Source of the DNA: Zeimonas sp044507525
GTDB lineage: Bacteria > Pseudomonadota > Gammaproteobacteria > Burkholderiales > Burkholderiaceae_E
NCBI GenBank assembly: GCA_044507525.1
Contig: JBIQJM010000009.1
Location: 1 to 64,000 of the forward strand
Length of the DNA stretch: 64,000 nucleotides
Direction of reading: 5' to 3'
This document shows, piece after piece, positions 33,467-42,168 of the stretch (its first letter is position 1; every line of letters starts with the position of its first letter). The translations under genes and the position numbers were made by a program. A model generated the notes under the pieces. That model was not told the DNA's origin and ran no database searches. It saw only the letters and a list, made by a program, of their open reading frames with translations.

Positions 33467-35863
33467 CTACGAACGAAGCCGTGCGCCGATGGAGCGGGCG
33501 AGTCGCGAGACGATTTCGTCGACCGCGTCGGCCGCCTCGGCTTCGCTCAGGGTACGCCGAGTATCTTGCATCCACAACCGGAAGGCAAGACTTTTTTCCT
33601 TATTTTCCAAACCCTTACCGCGATATTCATCGAACAGCCGCACGTTGCGGACGACCCCCGCCGCGGCCGATTCGGCCCTCGCGCGATCGATCTCGGCGAG
33701 CACGCGCGCGGCCGGCAGGTCGACGCCGACGACCAGCGCGAGGTCGCGCACGATCGGCGGAAAACGCGAGGGTTCCTCGTGCGCGGGCAGCCGGCGCACG
33801 AGCGCGGCAGCGAGATCGATCTCGGCGACGATCGGCGCCGTCGGCAACTCGAGCGCGTGCTGCAACTCGGGATGCAGCTCGCCGATCCAGCCGATCGGCC
33901 CGCCGGGGCCGCCGATGCGCGCGCTGCGCCCGGGGTGCAGCGCCGGATGCCCGGCGGCCTCGAAGTGCAGCGACTGCTCGACGACGGCCTCGAGGTCGCC
34001 CTTGAGATCGAAGAAGTCCGTCCGCCGCGGCGCGGCGCCCCACTGCTCGTCGTACTGCGGCCCGTAGGCGAGCAGCGCGACCCGCTGCGGCTGCGCGATG
34101 CCCTTCACCGGCTGCGCATCCGATGCGGGTGCGGCTGCGGCGGCGAACACGCGCCCGATCTCGAACACGCGCACGCGCGCGGCCTTGCGGTTCAGGTTCG
34201 CGCGCAGCGTCTCGACGAGGCCGCCCCACAGCGTCGTGCGCATGACGTCCATCTGCGCGGCGATCGGGTTGAGCAGCCGGATCGGGTCGACGCCGCTCAG
34301 CCGCCGGTCGAGCGAGGAGTCGACGAAGCTGTAGGTGACGATCTCCTGGTAGTCGCGCGCGGCGAGCAGCCGGGCCAGCTGCGCGACGCTGCGCTGTCCC
34401 TCCGGCACCGCCCGCATCGGCATCGGCCCGACCGGCGCACGCACCGGCAGGCGCTCATAGCCCCAGATGCGCACGACCTCCTCGATCAGGTCTTCCTCGA
34501 TCTGCAGGTCGAAGCGATAGGAAGGCGGCTGCACGACGAAGACGCCGGCCTCGCGCTGCGCGGGCAGCTGCAGGCGCTCGAAGACGCCGGCGATCTCGTC
34601 GTCGGCGATGTCGACGCCGATCACCTTGCGCGCGCGCGCGGCCCGCATGCGCACCGGCTCGCGCGCCGGCAGGCCGGTGACGACGTCGTCGACCGGGCCG
34701 GACTTTCCGCCGCAGACGTCGACGATCAGGCGCGTGATGTACTCGATGTGCTCGACCGTGGTCGACGCGTCGACGCCGCGCTCGAAGCGCGCGCCGGCAT
34801 CGGTGGACAGGCCGTAGCGACGCGGACGCCCGGCGATCGCCGCCGGCCACCAGAAGGCCGCTTCCACGTAGACGTTGCGCGTGCGGTCGGAGACCGCGGT
34901 GGCCTCGCCGCCCATGATGCCGGCGAGGCTCTCGACCTGGCGACCGGCGGCGATGACGCCGACCCGCTCGTCGAGATCGACGGTCTGGCCGTTGAGCAGC
35001 TCCAGGCGCTCGCCCGCGCGCCCCCAGCGCACTTCGAGCCCGCCGTCGATGCGATCGAGGTCGAAGACGTGCGTGGGCCTTCCCAGCTCGAGCATCACGT
35101 AGTTCGAGATGTCGACGAGCGCGGCGATGCTGCGCTGGCCGGCGCGCTCGAGCCGCCGTTTCATCCACCCGGGCGTCGGCGCCGCCGGATCGACGTCGCG
35201 GATCACGCGCCCGGAGAAACGACCGCACAGGTCGGGCGCGAGCACGCGCACCGGCAGGCGATCGTCGAGCGCGGGCACGACCGGCTCGAAGGCGACGGCC
35301 TGCAACGGGGCGCCGCTCAGCGCGGACAGCTCGCGCGCCACGCCGAACACGCTCATGCAATGCGCGAGATTCGGCGTGAGCTTCAGCTCGAAGACCGCCT
35401 CGTCGAGATCGAGCGCCGCGCGCAGGTCGGTGCCGAGCGCGAGCGCGTCGTCGAGCGCGAGGATGCCCGCGTGGTCGTCCGACAGGCCGAGCTCGCGCGC
35501 CGAGCAGAGCATTCCCTCGCTCGCCACTCCGCGCATCTTCATCGGCTTGATCTTCAGGCCGCCGGGAAGCTCGGCGCCGGGCAGCGCGCACGCGACCCGC
35601 ATGCCCGTAGCGACGTTCGGCGCACCGCAGACGATCGTGCGCGTGCGCCCGTCGCCCGCGTCGACCGTGCAGACGCTCAAGCGGTCGGCGTCGGGGTGGC
35701 GTGCCGCCTCGACAACGCGCGCGACGACGACGCCGTGGAACGGCGGCGCGGCGCGCGTCGTTTCCTCGACCTCGAGGCCCGCCATCGTCAGCCGCTCGGC
35801 GATCTCGTCGGCGTTCCAGTCGGGAGAGACGAAACGGCGAAGCCAGCTCTCGGGAATGCGCAT
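33467..35863 (-). CDS. pheT: Phenylalanyl-tRNA synthetase beta subunit
   Basis: The 798-residue protein has the full PheT layout. A tRNA-binding OB domain lies at about residues 40-150 (VVARVVEAARHPDADRLSVCTVD). B3/B4 editing domains follow in the middle (PGWMKRRLERAGQRSIAALVDISNYVMLELGRP, about 215-250, and EVRWGRAGERLELLNG). The catalytic-like core and a C-terminal anticodon-binding FDX-ACB domain (FPPIVRDLALVV to the end) complete it. It forms the alpha2-beta2 enzyme with PheS and charges tRNA-Phe; the beta subunit also edits mischarged Tyr. Length is near the E. coli value (795). It lies 13 bases after pheS. Confidence 0.97.
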   Translation of the reverse strand: MRIPESWLRRFVSPDWNADEIAERLTMAGLEVEETTRAAPPFHGVVVARVVEAARHPDADRLSVCTVDAGDGRTRTIVCGAPNVATGMRVACALPGAELPGGLKIKPMKMRGVASEGMLCSARELGLSDDHAGILALDDALALGTDLRAALDLDEAVFELKLTPNLAHCMSVFGVARELSALSGAPLQAVAFEPVVPALDDRLPVRVLAPDLCGRFSGRVIRDVDPAAPTPGWMKRRLERAGQRSIAALVDISNYVMLELGRPTHVFDLDRIDGGLEVRWGRAGERLELLNGQTVDLDERVGVIAAGRQVESLAGIMGGEATAVSDRTRNVYVEAAFWWPAAIAGRPRRYGLSTDAGARFERGVDASTTVEHIEYITRLIVDVCGGKSGPVDDVVTGLPAREPVRMRAARARKVIGVDIADDEIAGVFERLQLPAQREAGVFVVQPPSYRFDLQIEEDLIEEVVRIWGYERLPVRAPVGPMPMRAVPEGQRSVAQLARLLAARDYQEIVTYSFVDSSLDRRLSGVDPIRLLNPIAAQMDVMRTTLWGGLVETLRANLNRKAARVRVFEIGRVFAAAAAPASDAQPVKGIAQPQRVALLAYGPQYDEQWGAAPRRTDFFDLKGDLEAVVEQSLHFEAAGHPALHPGRSARIGGPGGPIGWIGELHPELQHALELPTAPIVAEIDLAAALVRRLPAHEEPSRFPPIVRDLALVVGVDLPAARVLAEIDRARAESAAAGVVRNVRLFDEYRGKGLENKEKSLAFRLWMQDTRRTLSEAEAADAVDEIVSRLARSIGARLRS

Positions 35864-35876
35864 GGAAACGTCGGCC

Positions 35877-36905
35877 TCAGCCGTTGAACTGCTGCAGGAA
35901 GCGCAGGTCGTTCTCGTAGAACAGGCGCAGGTCGCCCACGCCGTAGCGCAGCATCGCCAGGCGCTCGATGCCCGAGCCGAAGGCGAAGCCGATGTAGCGC
36001 TCGGGATCGAGGCCGAAATTGCGCACGACGTTCGGGTGCACCTGCCCCGAACCGCTCACCTCGAGCCAGCGCCCGGCGAGCGGACCGTCGGCGAAGCGCA
36101 TGTCGATCTCGGCCGACGGCTCGGTGAACGGGAAATACGACGGGCGGAAGCGCACGTCGAGGTCGTCGCGCTCGAAGAAGCGGCGCAGGAAATCGGCGTA
36201 GACGCTCTTCAGGTCGGTGAAGCTCACGTGCTCGTCGATCCACAGCCCTTCGAACTGGTGGAACATCGGCGAGTGCGTGGCGTCGGAGTCGACGCGGTAG
36301 GTCTTGCCCGGCGCGATCACGCGGATCGGCGGCTCGTGCGCGCGCGCGTAGCGCACCTGCACGGGGCTGGTGTGCGTGCGCAGCAGCAGCGGCCGGCCGT
36401 CGGCGTCGCGCGCATCGACGTAGAAGGTGTCGTGCATCGAACGCGCCGGATGGTCGGGCGGCGTGTTCAGCGCGGTGAAGTTGAAGAAGTCTTCCTCGAT
36501 CTCCGGACCGTCGGCGACGTCGAAGCCGATCGACCGGAAGATCGCCTCGACGCGCTCGATGGTGCGCGTGAGCGGGTGCAGGCCGCCGGCGCCCAGGCCG
36601 CGGCCGGGCAGCGTGACGTCGATCGCCTCCTGCGCGAGCCGCTGCTGCAGCGCTTCGGCGGCGAGCGCCGCCTCGCGCGCGTGCACGGCCGCCTCGATCG
36701 CCTGCTTCGTCTCGTTCAGCGCGCGTCCGGCGGCAGCGCGTTCGGCCGGCGCGAGCGCGCCGAGCTTCTTCATCTCGGCGCTCAGCGCGCCTTCCTTGCC
36801 GACGGCGCGCGCCTTCGCGTTGGCGAGCTCGTGCGCATCGCGGGCGGCGCCGATCTCGGCGAGCAGCCGCTCGATCGTCGCCGCCCAGTCGGCGGATGCG
36901 TTCAT
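35877..36905 (-). CDS. pheS: Phenylalanyl-tRNA synthetase alpha subunit
   Basis: The 342-residue protein has an N-terminal coiled-coil tRNA-binding arm (about 1-90, Ala/Glu/Arg-rich) and a class II aminoacyl-tRNA synthetase core. Motif 2 (LLRTHTSPVQVRYA, FRPSYFPFTEPSAEID) and motif 3 (GFAFGSGIERLAMLRYG) are plain. It catalyses Phe-AMP formation and transfer to tRNA-Phe. Position between rplT and pheT is the conserved order, with 22 bases to rplT. Confidence 0.97.
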   Translation of the reverse strand: MNASADWAATIERLLAEIGAARDAHELANAKARAVGKEGALSAEMKKLGALAPAERAAAGRALNETKQAIEAAVHAREAALAAEALQQRLAQEAIDVTLPGRGLGAGGLHPLTRTIERVEAIFRSIGFDVADGPEIEEDFFNFTALNTPPDHPARSMHDTFYVDARDADGRPLLLRTHTSPVQVRYARAHEPPIRVIAPGKTYRVDSDATHSPMFHQFEGLWIDEHVSFTDLKSVYADFLRRFFERDDLDVRFRPSYFPFTEPSAEIDMRFADGPLAGRWLEVSGSGQVHPNVVRNFGLDPERYIGFAFGSGIERLAMLRYGVGDLRLFYENDLRFLQQFNG

Positions 36906-36927
36906 CCCGGCTCGCTCCGGCGACGGA

Positions 36928-37290
36928 TCAGGCGGTGCCCAGCGAGGCCTTCACCTGCGCGACGATCGCCGCGAAGGCCGGCTTGTCGGCGACGGCGAGG
37001 TCGGCGAGCACCTTGCGATCGAGCCCGATCGACGCCTTGTTCAGCCCGGCGATGAAGGTGCTGTAGTTCATGCCGTGCTCGCGCACCGCGGCGTTGATCC
37101 GCGTGATCCACAACGCGCGGAACACGCGCTTCTTCGTGCGGCGATCGCGGTACGCATACTGGCCCGCCTTCATCACCGCCTGCTTGGCGACGCGATAGAC
37201 GTTGCCGCGGCGGCCGCGGAAGCCGCGGGCGGCGGCGAGAACCTTCTTGTGGCGCGCGCGCGCCGTTACTCCACGCTTGACTCGGGGCAT
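36928..37290 (-). CDS. rplT: 50S ribosomal protein L20
   Basis: The 120-residue basic protein starts MPRVKRGVTARARHKK and contains ARGFRGRRGNVYRVAKQAVMKAGQ and LWITRINAAVREHG, diagnostic of bL20. It binds 23S rRNA early in 50S assembly. In E. coli it also represses the rpmI-rplT transcript; a hairpin in the infC-rpmI gap here is discussed separately. It lies 10 bases after rpmI. Confidence 0.98.
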   Translation of the reverse strand: MPRVKRGVTARARHKKVLAAARGFRGRRGNVYRVAKQAVMKAGQYAYRDRRTKKRVFRALWITRINAAVREHGMNYSTFIAGLNKASIGLDRKVLADLAVADKPAFAAIVAQVKASLGTA

Positions 37291-37300
37291 CGCGCTCTCC

Positions 37301-37498
37301 TTATGCGTACGGCAGCAGCGACTTGATCGCCGGCGCGTCGACGGCAGCGACCTCGGTGGTACCGCGCAGCTGACGCTTGTTCTTCGTGGTCTTCTTCGTG
37401 AGGATGTGGCGCTTGAACGCCTGGGCGCGCTTCACGCTGCCCGAGGCACGCACGCGAAAACGCTTCGCGGCCCCTCTCTTCGTCTTCATCTTCGGCAT
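37301..37498 (-). CDS. rpmI: 50S ribosomal protein L35
   Basis: The 65-residue basic protein MPKMKTKRGAAKRFRVR... ends LLPYA; the KMKTKRGAAKRF start and HILTKKTTKNKRQLRG core are diagnostic of bL35. The ATG at 37498 gives the family length; a longer frame upstream is spurious. Immediately upstream of rplT. Confidence 0.97.
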   Translation of the reverse strand: MPKMKTKRGAAKRFRVRASGSVKRAQAFKRHILTKKTTKNKRQLRGTTEVAAVDAPAIKSLLPYA

Positions 37499-37625
37499 GA
37501 TTGCCCTTGCCTTCTTCGATTGCCTCGTCGGGTGTCCGGCAACGCACCGGAGCTTCGGGAACCCGCTCGGCTTGTGCAGGCCGCCGCACGGCTGCGACGC
37601 CCTGTTTCCTGCAGCCGCCGCTCGC

Positions 37626-37649
37626 CGCGGTGCCTGTCGCGGCACCGCG
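37626..37649 (-). other. Hairpin in infC-rpmI intergenic region
   Basis: A perfect nine-base-pair stem, read on the minus strand as CGCGGTGCC - GCGACA - GGCACCGCG, lies in the 168-base gap between infC and rpmI. There is no U-run, so it is not an intrinsic terminator. It may be a processing site or part of a leader for L20/L35 control; the link to the E. coli L20 operator is inference. Confidence 0.45.
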
Positions 37650-37666
37650 CACGGCAGCGGCGTGAA

Positions 37667-38188
37667 TCACTTCTTGCGCCTGGGCGAAATCACCATGATC
37701 ATCTGCCGCCCCTCCAGGCGCGGCATCTGCTCGACCTGCGCGATGTCCTCGACATCGTTGCGCACCCGTTCGAGCAGGCGGATGCCGAACTCCTGGTGCG
37801 CCATCTCGCGGCCGCGAAACCGCAACGTGATCTTCGCCTTGTCGCCTTCGTCGAGGAACCGGCGCAGGTTGCGCAGCTTGACCTGGTAGTCGCCCTCGTC
37901 GGTACCGGGCCGGAACTTCACTTCCTTGACCTGGATGACCTTCTGCTTGGCCCGCGCCTCGTGCTGGCGCTTCTGTTCCTGGTACTTGAACTTCCCGTAG
38001 TCCATCAGCCGGGCTACGGGCGGGCGGGCCTGGGGCGCGATCTCGACGAGGTCGACTTCCGCATCTTCGGCCATCCGCATGGCCTCGCGCAGACTGACGA
38101 TGCCGATCGGTTCGTTGTCGATTCCGACCAGCCTCAGTTCGGGCACGTTGATTTCGCCGTTGATGCGATGCGGGCGTTCAGTAGCGAT
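37667..38188 (-). CDS. infC: Translation initiation factor IF-3, AUC start
   Basis: The 173-residue protein shows RINGEI at residues 8-13 (the conserved N-terminus of IF-3), RLMDYGKFKYQEQ, VKEVKFRPGTDEGDYQVKLRNLRRFL, KITLRFRGREMAHQEFG and EGRQMIMVISPRRKK. The RINGEI segment lies upstream of every in-frame ATG or GTG that could start the full protein. The first plausible codon is ATC at 38188, preceded by GGAG at eight bases. A GTG at 38146 would lose conserved residues. IF-3 discriminates against non-AUG starts, and infC is known to use AUU or AUC for autoregulation. It lies downstream of thrS. Confidence 0.95.
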   Translation of the reverse strand: MATERPHRINGEINVPELRLVGIDNEPIGIVSLREAMRMAEDAEVDLVEIAPQARPPVARLMDYGKFKYQEQKRQHEARAKQKVIQVKEVKFRPGTDEGDYQVKLRNLRRFLDEGDKAKITLRFRGREMAHQEFGIRLLERVRNDVEDIAQVEQMPRLEGRQMIMVISPRRKK

Positions 38189-38274
38189 GCTGCGTTCTCC
38201 GGTTCGTTAGAGGAAAAGGCCGAACGCAACGTCGAAAGCAACGACGACGCCCGCTCCCCGGGGAGCACGGCGAG

Positions 38275-40194
38275 TCATTGCGGTTGGGATCGCTTCAGCG
38301 CGACGTCTTCGGACAGCCGCGCCGCGAACGCCCCGACATCGAGGACACCGACCTCGGCGCCCCCGCGCGCACGCACGGCCACCTTGCCAGCCTGCCGCTC
38401 CTTGTCTCCGACGACGAGGATGTACGGAACCTTCTGCAGGCTGTGCTCGCGGATTTTATAGTTGATTTTCTCGTTCCGCAAATCGCTTTCGACCCTAAAC
38501 CCTTGTTTTACGAGGCTTTCTGCAACCTCGCGCGCATAGGGCGCCTGCGCCTCCGTGATCGTCGCGACGACCGCCTGCACGGGCGCCAGCCACATCGGCA
38601 TCGCGCCGGCATGGTTCTCGAGCAGGATGCCGATGAAACGCTCCATCGAGCCGACGATCGCCCGGTGCAGCATCACCGGAACCCGACGTGCGTTGTCCTC
38701 GGCGACGTACTCCGCACCGAGCAGCCCGGCCATGTTGAAGTCGACCTGGATCGTGCCGCACTGCCACGGCCGGCCGATCGCGTCCTTCAGCGTGTATTCG
38801 ATCTTCGGACCGTAGAAGGCGCCCTCGCCCGGCGCGATCGTGAACTCGACGCCGGCGCGGCGCAGGCTCTCGGAGAGCGCCTCCTCGGCCTTGTCCCACA
38901 GCTCGTCGGAGCCGACGCGCATCTCGGGGCGCGTCGCCACGCGGTAGAGGATCTGCTCGAAGCCGAAGTCGCGATAGACGCGCTGCAGGTCGCGCGTGAA
39001 CGCGACGCACTCGTCGAGGATCTGGTCTTCGGTGACGAAGGCGTGGCCGTCGTCCTGCGTGAAGCCGCGCACGCGCATGATCCCGTGCAGCGCGCCCGAA
39101 GGCTCGTTGCGATGGCACTGGCCGAACTCGCCGTAGCGCAGCGGCAGGTCGCGATACGAGCGCAGGTCGGACTTGAAGATCTGGATGTGCCCGGGGCAGT
39201 TCATCGGCTTCAACGCGTACGACCGGTTCTCCGACTCGGTCGTGAACATGTTCTCGCGGTAGTTCTGCCAGTGGCCGGTGCGCTCCCACAGGCTGCGGTC
39301 GAGGATCTGCGGACCCTTCACCTCGAGATAGCCGGTGTCGCGGTAGACGCCGCGCATGTACTGCTCGACCTGCTGCCAGATCGCCCAGCCCTTCGGATGC
39401 CAGAAGACGAGCCCGGGCGCCTCGTCCTGCATGTGGAAGAGATCGAGCTCGCGGCCGAGCTTGCGGTGGTCGCGCTTCTCGGCCTCCTCGAGCATGTGCA
39501 GGTACGCGTCCTGCTCGTCCTTCCTCGCCCACGCGGTGCCGTAGATGCGCTGGAGCATCTCGTTGTTCGAATCGCCGCGCCAGTAGGCGCCGGCGAGCTT
39601 CATCAGCTTGAAGACCTTCAGCCGGCCGGTGGAGGGCACGTGCGGGCCGCGGCACAGGTCGACGAAGTCGCCTTCGCGGTACAGCGTGATCGGCTCGTCG
39701 GACGGGATCGACGCGATGATCTCGGCCTTGTAGCGTTCGCCGATCGACTCGAAGAAGCGAACCGCTTCGTCGCGCTCCCACAGCTCGCGCACCACCGGTT
39801 CGTCGCGCTTCGCGAGCTCGACCATCTTCGCCTCGATCGCCTGGAGATCCTCGGGCGTGAAGGGGCGCTTGTATGAGAAATCGTAATAGAAGCCGTTTTC
39901 TATTACGGGTCCTATCGTGACTTGCGCGTCGGGGAACAGCGATTTCACCGCGTACGCCAGCAGGTGCGCGGTGGAGTGGCGCAGGATGTCGAGCCCTTCG
40001 GGGTCGCGCTCGGTGACGATCGCGACGCGCGCGTCGCGCTCGATGCGGAACGACGTGTCGACCAGCCTGCCGTCGACCTTGCCGGCCAGCGCCGCACGCG
40101 CGAGCCCGCTGCCGATCGACGCGGCGACGTCGGCTACGGTGGGCGGCGCATCGAAGCGCCGTTGCGAGCCATCGGGAAGCGTGATCTGGACCAT
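38275..40194 (-). CDS. thrS: Threonyl-tRNA synthetase
   Basis: The 639-residue protein has the full order. A TGS domain lies at 1-62 (MVQITLPDGSQRRF). The editing domain carries HSTAHLLAYAVKSLFP at about 72-87 and the LCRGPHVPSTGRLKVFKL segment near 181. The class II core has MNCPGHIQIF with zinc-binding Cys, RYGEFGQCHRNEPSGALHGIMRVRGFTQDD as motif 2 region, and HRAIVGSMERFIGILLE as motif 3. The C-terminal anticodon domain ends at 639. It charges tRNA-Thr and edits Ser. Start ATG at 40194; longer upstream reading enters the tRNA-Val spacer. The gene heads the translation-factor operon. Confidence 0.97.
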   Translation of the reverse strand: MVQITLPDGSQRRFDAPPTVADVAASIGSGLARAALAGKVDGRLVDTSFRIERDARVAIVTERDPEGLDILRHSTAHLLAYAVKSLFPDAQVTIGPVIENGFYYDFSYKRPFTPEDLQAIEAKMVELAKRDEPVVRELWERDEAVRFFESIGERYKAEIIASIPSDEPITLYREGDFVDLCRGPHVPSTGRLKVFKLMKLAGAYWRGDSNNEMLQRIYGTAWARKDEQDAYLHMLEEAEKRDHRKLGRELDLFHMQDEAPGLVFWHPKGWAIWQQVEQYMRGVYRDTGYLEVKGPQILDRSLWERTGHWQNYRENMFTTESENRSYALKPMNCPGHIQIFKSDLRSYRDLPLRYGEFGQCHRNEPSGALHGIMRVRGFTQDDGHAFVTEDQILDECVAFTRDLQRVYRDFGFEQILYRVATRPEMRVGSDELWDKAEEALSESLRRAGVEFTIAPGEGAFYGPKIEYTLKDAIGRPWQCGTIQVDFNMAGLLGAEYVAEDNARRVPVMLHRAIVGSMERFIGILLENHAGAMPMWLAPVQAVVATITEAQAPYAREVAESLVKQGFRVESDLRNEKINYKIREHSLQKVPYILVVGDKERQAGKVAVRARGGAEVGVLDVGAFAARLSEDVALKRSQPQ

Positions 40195-40331
40195 GTCGAA
40201 TCGAAAAACCTGGCGATGAGGCGTCGCGCATTGCCGCCCGGGGCGCCCGCCCGAAGCGCCCCACGAGCGCCCGCATCGAAGACTCGTCGGGGCCGTGTCG
40301 GAGCGCGGGTCGATTCGATCGACGCGAGAGC

Positions 40332-40408
40332 TGGTAGGCGCGAGTGGACTCGAACCACCGACCCCCACCATGTCAAGGTGGTGCTCTAACCAGCTGAGCT
40401 ACGCGCCT
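40332..40408 (-). tRNA. tRNA-Val (anticodon GAC)
   Basis: The minus strand folds into a 77-base cloverleaf. It has acceptor AGGCGCG/CGCGCCT, a D-arm with GCTC...GAGC and AGCTGGTTA loop, anticodon stem CCACC/GGTGG with loop TTGACAT (anticodon GAC), T-arm GGTGG-TTCGAGT-CCACT, discriminator A and encoded CCA. It lies 137 bases before thrS on the same strand. Confidence 0.97.
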
Positions 40409-40421
40409 GCGAAAGCGACGG

Positions 40422-40427
40422 AGTATA
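40422..40427 (-). promoter_or_regulatory. Putative -10 element for tRNA-Val
   Basis: TATACT on the minus strand, 13 bases upstream of the mature tRNA 5' end. No good -35 is visible. The same hexamer precedes tRNA-Ser in this window. Confidence 0.4.
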
Positions 40428-40457
40428 CCGCAGCGCCGCGACGCGTGCGGCGCGCCG

Positions 40458-42128
40458 TCATCCTTTTTCCGACAACGCGACGCGCGACAGCCACACGACC
40501 GGGATGACGCCGACCACGACGATCATCAGCCCCGGCAGCGCCGCTTCGGCGAGGCGCTCGTCGGAGGCGAACTGGTAGGTCATGACGGCGAGCGTGTCGA
40601 AGTCGAAGGGACGCAGCACCAGCGTCGCCGGGAGCTCCTTCAGGCAGTCGATGAAGACGAGCAGCGCGGCCGCGCCGACGCTGCGTCGCATCAGCGGCCA
40701 GTGGACTTCGCGCAGCACCTGCAGCGGACGCCGGCCGAGGCTGCGTGCGCTCTGGTCCATCGACGGGCTGATGCGCGCGAGTCCGGAGTCGATGCTCTGG
40801 TAGGCCACCGGGAAGAAGCGCACCGCATAGGCGTAGATGCAGGCGATCGCGCTGCCGCCGGCGAACAGCGCCGGCATCCCGATCGCCTGCGTGAACGGCG
40901 CGAGCGTGCGGTCGAGCCAGCCGGAGATGATCAGCAGGCCGACGCCGAGCACGACGCCGGGCAGCGCGTAGCCGGTGTTGGCGAGCACGAGCGCGCCGCG
41001 CAGCACCGGCGACGCGGCCAGGCGCGCCGCGTAGGTGGCGACGAGCGCCCCGGGCAGCACGACCAGGACCCCGCCGCCGGCGAGGATCGCCGTGTTGCGG
41101 ATCCATTGCGGCAGCCGCGCGTCGAGCAGCGCGCCCCCCTGCACCCACGCCACGACGAGCAGCGCCGCCGGCAGCACGAAGCCGAAGACGATCGGAAGCG
41201 TGCAGACCAGCGTCGCGCGCAGCGCCGCCCCGCCGTGCAGCCGCGTGCGCGGCGCCGGGTGCGGATTGCGCACGTGGAACTGCATCCGGCCGCGCTGCCC
41301 GCGCTCGACGAGCAGCAGCGCGACGACGAGGACGAGCAGCATCGTCGCCAGGCGCGCCGCGCCGACGCGATCGCCCATCGCCTGCCACGCGCGATAGATG
41401 CCGGCGGTGAAGGAGTCGACCGAGAAGTACGCGACCGTGCCGAAGTCGGCGAGCGTCTCCATCAGCGCGAGCGCACAGCCGGCGACGACCGCGGGGCGCG
41501 CGACCGGCCAGGTGATGCGCCACCAGGTCCGCCGCCGGCTCATGCCGAGCGAGCGGGCGGCGTCGGCCAGCGACGCGCTGCGGTCGGCGAACGCGGCGCG
41601 CGCGAGCAGGTAGACGTACGGATAGAGCGCCAGCCCCAGGAACAGGCCCGCCGCCGGCCACGAGTGGATGTCGGGAAACCAGTATTCGCCGACCCTCAGT
41701 CCGGTGATCGAGCGCAGGCCGCGCTGCAGCGGGCCCCAGCTCGCGAGGAAGTCGGTGTACGCGTAGGCCATCACGAAGGCCGGCGTCGACAACGGCAGCA
41801 CGAGCGTCCACGAGAGCAGGCGACGGCCCGGGAACTCGTAGGCCGCCACCAGCCATCCGGTACTGACGCCGATCCACAGCACGACGGCCAGTACCATCAC
41901 GGCGAGCTTCGCGGTGGTGATCGTGTAGCGCGGCAACACGGTGCCGAACAGGTGCGCCAGCACGTCGACGTCGGTACCGGCGTCCGTCGGCGACAGGGCG
42001 AGCCAGACGACCGCGATGATCGGCAGCGCGACGACGAGCGAGCCCAGCACGGACCCGCCGGCGAGCAATTGCGTCGACAACGTTCCGCTCGGGGCGACGG
42101 AGCGCGGAAACGTGCTGTTCGGCGTCAC
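40458..42128 (-). CDS. Iron(III)-type ABC transporter permease (FbpB-like, two fused permease units)
   Basis: The 556-residue membrane protein has about 12 helices in two homologous halves. Each half carries an EAA-type cytoplasmic loop (ADAARSLGMSRRRTWWRITWPVARPAV at about residue 190, and DQSARSLGRRPLQVLREVHWPLMRRS at about 470). This tandem arrangement is typical of FbpB/SfuB ferric iron permeases and thiamine/AfuB relatives. The start is GTG at 42128 giving MTPNSTFPR; the ribosome site is weak. It is divergent from its likely ATPase across 40 bases. No periplasmic binding-protein gene is next to it, so the substrate (iron versus other) is inferred from family. Confidence 0.84.
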   Translation of the reverse strand: MTPNSTFPRSVAPSGTLSTQLLAGGSVLGSLVVALPIIAVVWLALSPTDAGTDVDVLAHLFGTVLPRYTITTAKLAVMVLAVVLWIGVSTGWLVAAYEFPGRRLLSWTLVLPLSTPAFVMAYAYTDFLASWGPLQRGLRSITGLRVGEYWFPDIHSWPAAGLFLGLALYPYVYLLARAAFADRSASLADAARSLGMSRRRTWWRITWPVARPAVVAGCALALMETLADFGTVAYFSVDSFTAGIYRAWQAMGDRVGAARLATMLLVLVVALLLVERGQRGRMQFHVRNPHPAPRTRLHGGAALRATLVCTLPIVFGFVLPAALLVVAWVQGGALLDARLPQWIRNTAILAGGGVLVVLPGALVATYAARLAASPVLRGALVLANTGYALPGVVLGVGLLIISGWLDRTLAPFTQAIGMPALFAGGSAIACIYAYAVRFFPVAYQSIDSGLARISPSMDQSARSLGRRPLQVLREVHWPLMRRSVGAAALLVFIDCLKELPATLVLRPFDFDTLAVMTYQFASDERLAEAALPGLMIVVVGVIPVVWLSRVALSEKG

Positions 42129-42168
42129 GGTTGCTAGAATCCGTAATTGCGAATTATAGGCATTTTCA
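42129..42168. promoter_or_regulatory. Divergent promoter region with AT-rich palindrome between ABC permease and ATPase genes
   Basis: The only gap between the divergent genes is 40 bases and strikingly AT-rich for this genome. It holds the perfect inverted repeat TAATT-GCG-AATTA (42144-42156). TATAAT read on the minus strand (42153-42158) serves the permease. TTGCTA (42131-42136) with TATAGG 18 bases later serves the ATPase. Overlap of palindrome and both -10 regions suggests a shared repressor site. Fur is a candidate but the match to the 19-bp Fur box is poor. Confidence 0.5.
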
